Below are positions 15,760 to 23,246 of a DNA stretch of 64,000 nucleotides, in pieces. The stretch covers positions 1 to 64,000 of the forward strand of contig JAPKBH010000004.1 of the NCBI GenBank assembly GCA_028823445.1. Direction: 5' to 3'. The notes below the pieces were generated by a model. It had not been told where the DNA came from. It ran no database searches and worked only from the letters and a program-made list of their open reading frames with translations. The number at the start of each line of letters is the position of its first letter. The first letter of the stretch is position 1. The DNA is from Acidimicrobiales bacterium. GTDB taxonomy: Bacteria; Actinomycetota; Acidimicrobiia; Acidimicrobiales; MedAcidi-G1. The position numbers and the translations under genes were made by a program.

Positions 15760-16285
15760 TGGTTTGGGTGGTGGGTACGGTTTCGACCACGGTGACCACG
15801 GTAGGGGTGGCATTGAGTATGACGGGACCGGCAGGGGCGGTGGTCGCTGGAGCTACAGGTGCGGAGGCTGTTGGCGTTGAAGCGACAGCGGTCGGGGTTG
15901 AAGTTTTTACTGACGTCGGCGGCGGGGTAACTGCTGAAGCGGCCAGCATTGGAGGAGAAGATTGATTGGCCAGGAGAGTACCGTCGGTGTTTAGCGGCTC
16001 AGTGGGCGCAGTTGATGCGGCGATCGTGCTGGTACTTGCTGCGGGCCGGTGGATGATGATGGTCACTGGGGCTGGGGCTGGGGCAGTAACCACTGGAGCA
16101 ATGCTGGGGGTGTTGGCTGCTCGGTAGCCGAAAACAGTCACCATGATCAGCATGGCGGTGGTGGAAATTCCTGCTACGGCGATGCGTGCACCGAGGGCCG
16201 GGTGGCCTCGCTTTTTTCGAGCGGGTGTTTTGCCACCAGCAGCCTGACGGGAAACTGGGATACGGGTTTGTTTAGTCATCGTCAT
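15749..16285 (-). CDS. Single-pass anchored protein with Ala/Pro/Thr-rich exterior
   Basis: 178 residues from ATG 16285, which has AAGGG upstream. Layout: a basic cytoplasmic N-terminus (residues 1-30, with A-R-K-K-R-G), one membrane helix (about 30-55), then about 120 residues almost entirely of Ala, Pro, Thr, Ser and Val with no Cys. It looks like an extended envelope stalk or scaffold; no domain is recognised. The frame continues upstream as a run of Thr codons, but that is the shadow of the Asp/His repeat of the preceding gene. It overlaps that gene by 14 nt and apbE by about 11 nt. Confidence 0.6.
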   Translation of the reverse strand: MTMTKQTRIPVSRQAAGGKTPARKKRGHPALGARIAVAGISTTAMLIMVTVFGYRAANTPSIAPVVTAPAPAPVTIIIHRPAASTSTIAASTAPTEPLNTDGTLLANQSSPPMLAASAVTPPPTSVKTSTPTAVASTPTASAPVAPATTAPAGPVILNATPTVVTVVETVPTTQTSGS

Positions 16286-16988
16286 CACGCCCTTCGTGGT
16301 CGTCATGGTCGTGGTCGTCGTCGTCGTGGTCGTCGTCGTCGTGGTCGTCGTCGTGGTCGTCGTCGTGGTCGTCATCGTCGTAGGAGGGCTGGGTGGTGGG
16401 TGCGGGGACTACCTCCACGATGAGTTCTTCAACCCCGGCGGCGATGCCCTCAGCGGTAAGAGAGCCAGTGAAAATCAGCGTGCGGTCACCGAGTTCAAAT
16501 TCGACGATCACTGTTTGTCCGTCGTCTTGAATAACCGTGACCATCCAGCCCACTTCGGGGGCGGTGCCGTCGAGCACCAGTGAGGTGTCGGTGCGCAAGA
16601 GAGCGAGGAGTCCAGCATCGCTGATTTGGTACTCAGTGCGCTCAGGCCCAGCGACGGGTGCGGGGCCTGCTTCTTTTAGGGCTTGGGTGTTAACGGGCGT
16701 TTCGTTGGTGGCCGGAGCAACTACTGGCGCAACGGCCGAGGTTTCTGTGGTGAGTGGCTGGAGGGTGTTTGTTCCGGCAGCCACCACAATGGTTTCGGCG
16801 GGGGCTTCGTCGGCCAAGATCACCTCAATGACTTGAGCTGATGTGGTGGCATTGGTGACGGCAGCCAAGGTGCCGGCATCGCCGGTGGTGGTATCTAAAA
16901 TGCCAAGGTTCACGGCGGCGGCGGCGGTGCCGGCTAGCAACAGTGAGGCCAGCATCACCGTGCTAATAAGGACATTTTTTTCGTTCAT
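16272..16988 (-). CDS. Exported protein with Asp/His-rich C-terminal tail
   Basis: 238 residues. A signal peptide or anchor (1-25, ending A-G-T-A-A-A-A) is followed by a low-complexity Thr/Ala/Val linker. A small beta-rich domain follows (about 116-195) with Y-Q-I-S-D-A-G, V-G-W-M-V-T-V and V-I-V-E-F-E-L-G. The tail (203-238) contains 24 Asp and 7 His in repeated DDDH/DDDDH units. Such tails bind divalent metals; which one is not shown. I know no named family with this architecture. It is the first gene of the minus-strand operon and is divergent from the two-component system at 17133, which may control it. Confidence 0.7.
   Translation of the reverse strand: MNEKNVLISTVMLASLLLAGTAAAAVNLGILDTTTGDAGTLAAVTNATTSAQVIEVILADEAPAETIVVAAGTNTLQPLTTETSAVAPVVAPATNETPVNTQALKEAGPAPVAGPERTEYQISDAGLLALLRTDTSLVLDGTAPEVGWMVTVIQDDGQTVIVEFELGDRTLIFTGSLTAEGIAAGVEELIVEVVPAPTTQPSYDDDDHDDDHDDDHDDDDHDDDDHDHDDHEGRDDDD
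16300..16384. repeat. Low-complexity GTC/GTG repeat coding the Asp/His tail
   Basis: On the + strand this stretch is an imperfect array of GTCGTC and GTGGTC units. Read leftwards in the gene frame it gives GAC and CAC codons (Asp and His). Shifted by one base it reads as Thr codons, which creates a spurious upstream extension of the next gene. Replication slippage could change the tail length between strains. Confidence 0.85.
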
Positions 16989-17076
16989 GGTTACTCTCTT
17001 ACTTTTTTGGGTTTTAGTTTTCTTCGTCTTCAGGAATAAATATAGAAACTGGTGTTCCAGCGGGGCCCCAGCAGAA

Positions 17077-17124
17077 GGTAAAGAAATGGTTAAGAAGTGA
17101 AAATCTGGGTAAAACGGTGAGAAG
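17077..17124. promoter_or_regulatory. Direct repeats in front of the response-regulator gene
   Basis: GGTAAAGAA (17077) and GGTTAAGAA (17088) are 11 bp apart, followed by GGTAAAACG (17108) and GGTGAGAAG (17116). OmpR-type regulators usually bind direct repeats spaced 10-11 bp. The site lies in the 144-bp gap between the divergent Asp/His gene and the response regulator, so it could serve both promoters. Confidence 0.35.
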
Positions 17125-17132
17125 ATGCTTTT

Positions 17133-17831
17133 ATGCGCATCTTGATGGTGGAAGACGACCCGGCGATTGCTGGGCCTTTAGAAGAGGGACTAACCCGGGA
17201 GGGTTTCACCGTGCAAGCGGCGGCTACTGGCCGGGCGGCACTTGCTGCCGAGGGCTATGACTTGGTGTTGCTAGATCTCGGGCTGCCGGACATTGATGGC
17301 CATGTGGTTTGCAGAGAGATTCGCCAGCAGTCCAGTGTGCCCATCATTGTGGTTACGGCAAGGTCAGACGAGATTGATCGAGTGACGTTGCTGGAATTGG
17401 GTGCCGATGACTATGTGGTGAAGCCTTTTGGTTTTCGTGAGTTGGTGGCGCGTATTCGTGCGGTGTTGCGACGCAGCGAAGGGGTGACCCAGGCTAACGG
17501 ACCAGAATCTATCGGTCCGTTAGTTCTTGATCTCCGCACTCACGAGGTTATTTTTTCTGGTCAAGAGGTCACCTTGACCCCGAAGGAATTTGACCTATTG
17601 GCTTGTTTGGCCGAAGACCCTGGTGCGGTGCGTACTCGAGATCAGATCATGAGCAAGGTTTGGGACGAGCATTGGTGGGGGTCTACTAAAACCCTTGATG
17701 TGCACTTGGCGTCGTTGCGTAAAAAACTGGATGCGGAGTTTATTGAAACGGTGCGCGGCGTCGGGTTTCGTTTAGCCGGGGAAGATTCTGGTCAAGAGGA
17801 CCCTGGAAACAAAGAATCTAAACCAACATGA
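17133..17831 (+). CDS. OmpR-family response regulator
   Basis: 232 residues. The receiver domain (1-115) has the acidic pair Asp8/Asp9, the phospho-acceptor Asp48 in L-D-L-G-L-P-D, Thr75 and Lys97 in V-K-P-F-G. The C-terminal winged helix (about 128-222) shows L-T-P-K-E-F-D-L-L and the recognition-helix region T-L-D-V-H-L-A-S-L-R-K-K-L. The stop overlaps the start of the histidine kinase gene by 4 nt. Likely targets are the divergent operon with the Asp/His-rich protein and its own promoter, given the direct repeats between them. Confidence 0.95.
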   Translation: MRILMVEDDPAIAGPLEEGLTREGFTVQAAATGRAALAAEGYDLVLLDLGLPDIDGHVVCREIRQQSSVPIIVVTARSDEIDRVTLLELGADDYVVKPFGFRELVARIRAVLRRSEGVTQANGPESIGPLVLDLRTHEVIFSGQEVTLTPKEFDLLACLAEDPGAVRTRDQIMSKVWDEHWWGSTKTLDVHLASLRKKLDAEFIETVRGVGFRLAGEDSGQEDPGNKESKPT

Positions 17832-19186
17832 CTCGTCGTCTTACGGCCAGTTTTCTTATTGTCACCTTGGCCGTTTTGTTGGTGCTAGAGATTCCTCTGG
17901 CCATGTTTTTTGGCGACCGGGAGCGAGATCGGTTCGCTTCGGCGGTGGCGGGCGACGCCTCGGTATTGGCCAGTCTTTATGAAGACGCTTTGGAGTTTGG
18001 AGGTTCTTTAGATCCAGTGCATGCAGATAACTATGGGCAGTCCACGGGGGCCCGGATCATTGTGATGGATGCTCGGGGTATTTCTTTGGTGGACACCGGA
18101 AACGATATTTCGCGGGACTATTCCACTCGTCCTGAAGTAACTTCGGCGTTGGCCGGCCAACGGGTTACTGGCACGCGGTATTCGAACACGCTGGCTACGG
18201 AGCTACTTTACGTGGCTATGCCGGTGGCTTCTGGGGGGACGGTGCATGGTGCGTTGCGTATCACCCTGCCCACTACCGATGTCGATGCCCGGGTGTACCG
18301 TTTTTGGTGGGGTCTGGCGGCCATGGGAGCCATGATCATGGTGATTATGGCTGGCCTGAGTTGGGTTTTGGCGCGTTCGGTTACCCGGCCGATTTTGCGC
18401 TTACAACGGGCAGCCGGTGAGTTTGCTGCCGGCCAATTGGGCCGCCGGATTGAGTTGGAGGGCGCCCCTCCAGAGGTTGAAGAATTAGGCGAGGCGCTTA
18501 ATGCGATGGCCGCTCGGTTAGAGCATATGATTGGCACCCAGCGGGCTTTTGTGGCCGATGCCTCGCATCAACTGCGTACGCCTTTGACGGCCTTGCGGTT
18601 GCGGATCGAAAACATGGAGCACTTGCTGGGCGAAGAACACGAGGGCCAACTAGAGCCAGTGTTAGAAGAAATTGAACGGCTTTCTGCGTTGGTGGAGCAG
18701 TTGTTGGAGTTGAGCCGGGCTGAGCGTGAAGCGGTGAGCGAAGAGGTGGATTTGGTGGGTTTAGTTACCTATCGGGTAGATACCTGGAGTGCAGTGGCCG
18801 AGGAGCGTCAGGTTTCTTTGCGTTTAGTAGCCCCGGAAACTAAGTTGCGGGTTCGGGCATCGGGCTCTGCGGTGGATCAAATTTTGGACAACTTGTTGGA
18901 TAATGCGGTGAGTTTGACCTCAGCGGGGGCCACGGTAACGGTAGCTGTCGATTCTGGTTCTGGGCATCACCGACTGGTAGTCAGCGATGAGGGCCCAGGG
19001 CTTTCGGACGAAGATAAACAGCAAGCTACCGACCGTTTTTGGCGAGGAGATCAAACCCGCTCTGGTTCTGGTTTGGGATTATCTATTGTGCGCTCACTGG
19101 TGGAGGCCCATGGTGGCGACATGGAGTTGTTGGATGCTTCGGGTGGGGGCTTACAAATTGTGGTTCGGTTTGTAGCGGTTGATTAA
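17828..19186 (+). CDS. Sensor histidine kinase
   Basis: 452 residues. Helix 1 (about 8-28), an extracytoplasmic sensor domain of about 130 residues with no Cys, helix 2 (about 160-182), HAMP (183-235), dimerisation domain with H-box A-S-H-Q-L-R-T-P (His247), then an ATPase domain with N-box D-N-L-L-D-N-A, D-E-G-P-G-L-S-D and G-S-G-L-G-L-S-I-V. This is the PhoR/BaeS-like class. The sensor domain resembles general double-helix/PAS-like sensors, so the signal is unknown. The operon across the divergent promoter encodes redox and probable metal-binding envelope proteins, which suggests an envelope redox or metal signal; that is inference. Confidence 0.94.
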   Translation: MTRRLTASFLIVTLAVLLVLEIPLAMFFGDRERDRFASAVAGDASVLASLYEDALEFGGSLDPVHADNYGQSTGARIIVMDARGISLVDTGNDISRDYSTRPEVTSALAGQRVTGTRYSNTLATELLYVAMPVASGGTVHGALRITLPTTDVDARVYRFWWGLAAMGAMIMVIMAGLSWVLARSVTRPILRLQRAAGEFAAGQLGRRIELEGAPPEVEELGEALNAMAARLEHMIGTQRAFVADASHQLRTPLTALRLRIENMEHLLGEEHEGQLEPVLEEIERLSALVEQLLELSRAEREAVSEEVDLVGLVTYRVDTWSAVAEERQVSLRLVAPETKLRVRASGSAVDQILDNLLDNAVSLTSAGATVTVAVDSGSGHHRLVVSDEGPGLSDEDKQQATDRFWRGDQTRSGSGLGLSIVRSLVEAHGGDMELLDASGGGLQIVVRFVAVD

Positions 19187-19208
19187 CCTCTCTACCTAGG
19201 CTCTGTCC

Positions 19209-19973
19209 ATGTCTGAGCCCATGCCTCTTGTTGCTGGCCTTCCTCTGTATGACTGGCCAGAAGTAGCGGTAGCCACGGACCGGTTGTGGGCAGAGATTTC
19301 TAAAAATCTAGGTAAGCAAGGCGTGGATGCTCCAGATTTTTTGTGGCGTCCAGCGGACCTAACTGAACTCTGGGATCACCCGAACCTCTTGGTGGGTCAA
19401 ATGTGCGGCTTACCGTTTATAGAGAAATACCAGAGCCAGGGTCAGGTTCAGATGCTGGGTTCGCTTGAATTTTCTCTTGATGGCCCACCAGGGAGTTATC
19501 ACTCGGTGTTGGTTTGCCGTAGAGGTAACCCCGCCAAAACCTTGGCTGATTTTTCTGGCCAACGGGCGGCCATAAACGAGGTGGGTTCGCAATCGGGAGA
19601 AGCGGCGCTCCGCCAAGCAGTTCACGAATATGGGGTGAACTTTTCTGAGACGATGGTTTCAGGCAGCCACCGAGACTCGATCAAGCAAATAGCCGAAGAT
19701 TATTCAGATGTCGCCGCTATTGATGCGGTGTCGTGGTGTTTGGCTTTAGATCACGAACCGGCGGCGCAAGAACTCCGGGTGTTTCAACGCACTGCCCCCA
19801 CCCCGGGAGTGGCGTTGGTGGTGGCCAACCAACAAGCCCATCTCCGGCCGCAGATAATCCGTGCCTTAAATGAGGCCTTGGCGGGGCTCGACCCAGAAAT
19901 TAAGTCGGCGCTGCACCTCAAGGGGTTTGTGGCTCGGGAGGCCAGCGACTACCAAGTGCTGCTCGGAGGATAA
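19209..19973 (+). CDS. PhnD-like phosphate/phosphonate-binding domain protein
   Basis: A 254-residue protein with the fold of ABC-transporter PhnD substrate-binding proteins: G-L-P-L-Y near the start, the L-V-G-Q-M-C-G-L-P-F segment, F-S-G-Q-R-A-A-I-N, S-Q-S-G, the S-G-S-H-R-D-S block and A-A-I-D-A-V-S-W. There is no signal peptide or lipobox and no ABC permease or ATPase nearby, so it is probably cytoplasmic. Orphan PhnD-like proteins of this length are common and uncharacterised. It begins 22 bp after the histidine kinase gene on the same strand and could be co-transcribed with it. Confidence 0.78.
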   Translation: MSEPMPLVAGLPLYDWPEVAVATDRLWAEISKNLGKQGVDAPDFLWRPADLTELWDHPNLLVGQMCGLPFIEKYQSQGQVQMLGSLEFSLDGPPGSYHSVLVCRRGNPAKTLADFSGQRAAINEVGSQSGEAALRQAVHEYGVNFSETMVSGSHRDSIKQIAEDYSDVAAIDAVSWCLALDHEPAAQELRVFQRTAPTPGVALVVANQQAHLRPQIIRALNEALAGLDPEIKSALHLKGFVAREASDYQVLLGG

Positions 19974-19979
19974 GTGTTT

Positions 19980-21197
19980 CTAGGTTTCTAGGTTTTTGTA
20001 AGCCTGGGTGATGATGACCAGCGATACCCCGGAGAGCACCACGTAGCCAGCCACCATGGGGGTAACCGAATGGGCGACTTGGGCGTTTATGACCCCGGCG
20101 ATTACCGTGGCGCCGCCTATGGTGGCCAGGCCGATAATACCCGAGGCGGTGCCGGCGAGTTCGCCCATGGGCTCCAAAGCTTGGGACATACCTACCGGTA
20201 TCAACATGGCTATAAAAATATTGGCCAGCACTACGCCTACAAACCAAAGCCAAAAATTGGGCACCCCACCGGCTGGCCAGCTAAAAGCCAACAGAACACT
20301 GCTTATTACTAAGGTGATGGCGAGCGAGGCAAGCGCTACTCGGTGACCGCCGTAGCGGTCTATAAAACGGGGGGCGGCAAAGAAGGCTCCCATTTCGACC
20401 ACACCCGAGGCTGCAAACAGTAAGGGAAACCAGTTCACCCGGCCGTAGATGACGTCAAAAATAGGTTGGGCGCTGGCGAGGTGTACAAAGAAAGCCCCGA
20501 AAGACAAGGTCATGCCCAGGGTGTAGACAACGGTGACTCGGGTGGTAACCACTTTTTTGATTGCTTCAATGGTGGTGCCCAATTTTAGCGGCCGTTGGTT
20601 GGCGGGGTCAAGGGTCTCGCCAAAACGGTAGGACCAAAACATCATGCCCACGGCCAATATGGCAGAGACCCCGAAGGGCCAGCGCCACGACCCGGCATTG
20701 ATGAGACCTTCACCAATAAGCGGTGCCACGATGGGACCTAGCAAAAAGAAGGCCATGGTAATGGAAATAATACGGGCCATTTGGTCGCCGCGGTAGAGGT
20801 CGCGGGCAATGGTGGTGCGTAACACGCTGGCTGCGGCGGCACCGAACCCCCAAACCAGTCGGCCACCCAAGAGAAAAGTAAAACTGTTGGCCGACATGGA
20901 CGCCAGCGACCCGATGATATAAAGCAGTAAGCCGAAGCGCAGCGTGGGGGCCCGGCCAAACCGGTCGGCTAGGGGGCCGTAGATTACGTGCCCGAGGGAT
21001 ATGCCGGCGAAATAGGTGGTGATGATGAGGGTGACCCGGGTGTCGTCTGAGGCCATGCCAAAGGCAGGCCGTATTTCGTCGAAGGCCGGGAGTGAGGAGT
21101 CGATACCGAAGGCCATAAGGGCACCCATGGCAGCTAAAAATGCAATGACCTGCGCTTCGCTGCGCGGCCGTTGATTGGTTTGCTGAGTTGTCACCAT
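19980..21197 (-). CDS. Bcr/CflA-family MFS drug transporter
   Basis: A 405-residue transporter with about 12 helices. Family features: D-S-S-L-P-A-F in the first helix region, the motif G-P-L-A-D-R-F-G-R-A-P after helix 2, R-L-V-W-G-F-G-A-A-A-A in helix 4, and R-T-T-I-A-R-D-L-Y leading into helix 5 (P-I-V-A-P-L-I-G). Members export chloramphenicol, bicyclomycin, sulfonamides or metabolites with protons. It converges with the PhnD-like gene, 6 bp apart. Its start is about 45 bp from the left edge of the apparently acquired segment at 21241. Confidence 0.88.
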   Translation of the reverse strand: MVTTQQTNQRPRSEAQVIAFLAAMGALMAFGIDSSLPAFDEIRPAFGMASDDTRVTLIITTYFAGISLGHVIYGPLADRFGRAPTLRFGLLLYIIGSLASMSANSFTFLLGGRLVWGFGAAAASVLRTTIARDLYRGDQMARIISITMAFFLLGPIVAPLIGEGLINAGSWRWPFGVSAILAVGMMFWSYRFGETLDPANQRPLKLGTTIEAIKKVVTTRVTVVYTLGMTLSFGAFFVHLASAQPIFDVIYGRVNWFPLLFAASGVVEMGAFFAAPRFIDRYGGHRVALASLAITLVISSVLLAFSWPAGGVPNFWLWFVGVVLANIFIAMLIPVGMSQALEPMGELAGTASGIIGLATIGGATVIAGVINAQVAHSVTPMVAGYVVLSGVSLVIITQAYKNLET

Positions 21198-21240
21198 TGG
21201 AGGAGCCTAGAGGGCAAACAAGGCTTTCTTAGCGCCAGAG

Positions 21241-21505
21241 ATCAGCAGGCTGGTGGAACCGAAGAGATGTGGGAGGCACCCGAGGGTACGTATGTCAGCG
21301 AGACGGCCGTCGTCCCGAAGTTCGGTTCAACGGGGGACGACGATGCCTACTGCTGACGTTCTCGTCCGACGTCGTCAACGACGTGTCGCATGGCGAGATC
21401 TTTGACGCCGCCGACCCGGCTCCCGGCCCCATAGTGAGAGTCAAACTTCCCGAACGGATCTCCAGCGGCGCTCATGCCACCTGGGCCCCGGCTGATCATC
21501 TGTAG
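21241..21505 (+). pseudogene. C-terminal fragment of a carotenoid cleavage oxygenase, frameshifted
   Basis: Two adjacent frames join to the C-terminus of a carotenoid oxygenase (RPE65/lignostilbene dioxygenase family). The first reads W-E-A-P-E-G-T-Y-V-S-E-T-A-V-V-P-K then G-D-D-D-A-Y (to about 21350). After a one-base shift it continues L-L-T-F-S-S-D-V-V and I-F-D-A-A-D-P-A-P-G-P-I-V-R-V-K-L-P, ending H-A-T-W-A-P-A at the TAG 21503. The first three quarters of the protein, including most iron-binding His, are absent. It is a decayed remnant, 1 bp from the convergent stop of the DMSP-lyase-like gene. Confidence 0.7.
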
Positions 21506-21506
21506 C

Positions 21507-22139
21507 TCAATCGTCGAGGCTGATGATGCAGTCGCGGTCGGCTGTCCAGATGGCGAGCGCGACCAATGGCTCAGCGCGAGTCTGCATTGCGTGTGACGTC
21601 CAAGGACTGTGGACCATCCAGGAGTCGGGTGGCATGAGTTCAAAGGGCCCGTCCCCCTTCTTCCACTCGGCGTTCCCGGCGACAGCACAGTAAAGCTCAG
21701 GCGCCAAATGCGAGTGCGGGGGATACAAAATCCGGGGCGCTTGGACGGTGATAAAAATGCTTGCTTCGGTGCCCACAGTGAGCGAGGCGTCGCGTGTCGG
21801 GTCTCCGGCAAGCACCGTGGCGAAGTAGCCGGCTCGGAACTCGGCCTGGTCGGGTCGATCCGCGTACGGGTCGATCCACCGCAGCGTCGGTGCTGCGTCA
21901 CGCAAGGCGAGCAGCATTGACTGGAGGTGGTGGATCTCAGGTAGTTCGACGGCATCGAGGAGCTCAGAAACCAGCGGCGGGCAAACGGGTTCACCACTCA
22001 GAAGAGGGCCGCGGTTGGCAAGTGATGCTGTAGCGAGACCGATGTCGGGCAGGTCCAGTGTCGGGTCCATCTCGGCCGCGCCGATGAGAGCAGCAGTTGC
22101 CGCGAGAAGACGTTTCTGGGATTCCTGTGCGTTCGTCAT
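21507..22139 (-). CDS. DMSP-lyase-like cupin protein
   Basis: About 210 residues from ATG 22139; a TTG at 22148 is the alternative. The C-terminal cupin has Y-P-P-H-S-H-L-A-P-E-L-Y followed by G-N-A-E-W and, 30 residues on, W-M-V-H-S-P-W-T-S-H. The likely metal ligands are His142, His144, Glu148 and His183, with Tyr139 and Tyr150 nearby. This arrangement matches the DddQ/DddL/DddW-type lyase family, which cleaves dimethylsulfoniopropionate to dimethyl sulfide and acrylate using a metal and a catalytic Tyr. The N-terminal 100 residues are helical as in that family. Close relatives with other substrates exist, so activity is inference. It lies in a segment bounded by gene fragments. Confidence 0.72.
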   Translation of the reverse strand: MTNAQESQKRLLAATAALIGAAEMDPTLDLPDIGLATASLANRGPLLSGEPVCPPLVSELLDAVELPEIHHLQSMLLALRDAAPTLRWIDPYADRPDQAEFRAGYFATVLAGDPTRDASLTVGTEASIFITVQAPRILYPPHSHLAPELYCAVAGNAEWKKGDGPFELMPPDSWMVHSPWTSHAMQTRAEPLVALAIWTADRDCIISLDD

Positions 22140-22162
22140 TGAGGGCAACCTATCCGGCGCTT

Positions 22163-22405
22163 TCAGTCAGTGACCACGTCGTAGTGGCGGGACCTACCGC
22201 GAGCGGTGTGGCTCACATGAAAGCGTTTGAGAGCATTGACTTGATCGCTCAGCCCGGCAGGGCTCAGACCGCTCTCCGCCGGATCGCGCACACCGTGGAG
22301 GTAGTCCTTGGGCGCCACATGATCGACGAATCCGAGGTTCGACGAACCGAGGGCATAGCCAATCAACTCTTGCACTCGTCGGGGAGCGATCAGCGCAACT
22401 AGTGG
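22163..22405 (-). pseudogene. Possible C-terminal gene fragment upstream of the DMSP-lyase-like gene
   Basis: An open frame ending at 22163 carries about 75 protein-like residues (P-R-R-V-Q-E-L-I-G-Y-A-L, L-G-F-V-D-H-V, G-L-S-P-A-G-L, ending H-Y-D-V-V-T-D). I cannot assign it to a family. Upstream it runs without its own start into sequence that looks native (beyond about 22405). The opposite strand has a similar-length frame, so coding is uncertain. If real, it is the tail of a gene cut at the segment's right edge. Confidence 0.25.
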
Positions 22406-22587
22406 CCGCCACTGCGCAGTACTCGACTTTGTAAAGAGGTGCCGAGGGACTGCAACTGCTGAGCAAATCGCAAACACTCAGCAACTTCGCTTTGGGCCAA
22501 CGAGTGACTCGGTAAATCGTTGACGGCGGAGGCCGCTAGGCGCACAACTTTCCCCAATTCGGTGGTGGCCTTTTGCGGGTTCTTCAT
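22399..22587 (-). pseudogene. Truncated N-terminal fragment, DUF222-like
   Basis: 62 codons from ATG 22587, with a helical N-terminus (L-G-K-V-V-R-L-A, then S-L-A-Q-S-E-V-A-E-C-L-R-F and L-Q-S-R-V-L-R-S) resembling the start of actinobacterial DUF222/HNH proteins. It stops abruptly at 22399 where base composition changes. I read it as a native gene cut by the acquired segment. The family match is weak and the piece is short. Confidence 0.3.
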
Positions 22588-22691
22588 ACGGTAAACATTA
22601 TTAGAGGGGTGTGACAGTCTCGAAAGAGGCGCGCTCTTTGCTGAGTAATCAACCAATGATAAGGTGCGGCAACAACTGAGGAGAAAACGTT

Positions 22692-23240
22692 ATGACGGTG
22701 CTCATTATTTTGGCGGTAGTTGTATTGCTGGCTCTTTTTGTGGCTGGCCAATACAACGGGTTAGTACGCATGCGCAATGGTGCCGATAATTCGTGGGCCC
22801 ATATTGATGTGCAACTCAACCGGCGTAACGATTTGATTCCCAACTTGGTGGAAACGGTAAAGGGTTACGCCGCCCACGAACAAGACACCCTCGATGCGGT
22901 GGTTAAGGCCCGTAACGCTGCGGTGGCTGCCGACGGGGTGGCCGCACAGGCCGAAACCGACAACTTGCTTACCGGTGCTTTGCGTCAGGTGTTTGCGCTG
23001 GCTGAGGCCTACCCCGACCTAAAAGCTAACGAAAACTTTGCCAAACTCCAAGAAGACTTGTCGGAAACCGAAAGCCTTATTGCTTATTCTCGCCAGCACT
23101 ACAACGACACGGTGTTGCGCTTAAACAACAAAGTGCAAACCGTGCCGTCCAACATTGTTGCTTCCCTGTTTGGCTTTGCCGAACGGGAGTATTTCGAAGC
23201 GGGCGGCGAGGCTCGTGGCCCGGTCAACATTGAGTTTTAA
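22692..23240 (+). CDS. LemA family protein
   Basis: 182 residues: one N-terminal membrane helix (about 1-20), then the LemA helical bundle with Y-N-x-L-V-x-x-R-N, S-W-A-H-I-D-V-Q-L-x-R-R-x-D-L-I-P-N-L-V-E-T-V-K-G-Y and the Y-N-D-T-V-L-x-x-N block, ending in the F-x-F-A-E-R-E-Y-F motif. The strong ribosome site GAGGAG precedes it. A possible promoter is TTGCTG (22638) with TAAGGT (22660). It lies 6 bp ahead of two DUF2207 genes, a common pairing in Gram-positive genomes. The function of LemA is not settled; it is thought to act at the membrane, with an extracellular N-terminus and a cytoplasmic bundle. Confidence 0.93.
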   Translation: MTVLIILAVVVLLALFVAGQYNGLVRMRNGADNSWAHIDVQLNRRNDLIPNLVETVKGYAAHEQDTLDAVVKARNAAVAADGVAAQAETDNLLTGALRQVFALAEAYPDLKANENFAKLQEDLSETESLIAYSRQHYNDTVLRLNNKVQTVPSNIVASLFGFAEREYFEAGGEARGPVNIEF

Positions 23241-23246
23241 ACCTCA

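Noticed and set aside
16286-16375. Poly-threonine N-terminus of the Ala/Pro/Thr-rich protein
   Set aside because: It is the Asp/His repeat of the preceding gene read one base out of frame. ATG 16285 has a ribosome site.
22097-22402. 101-codon + strand gene right of the DMSP-lyase-like gene
   Set aside because: It overlaps the start of that gene, has no ribosome site, and the opposite frame looks more protein-like, although neither is convincing.
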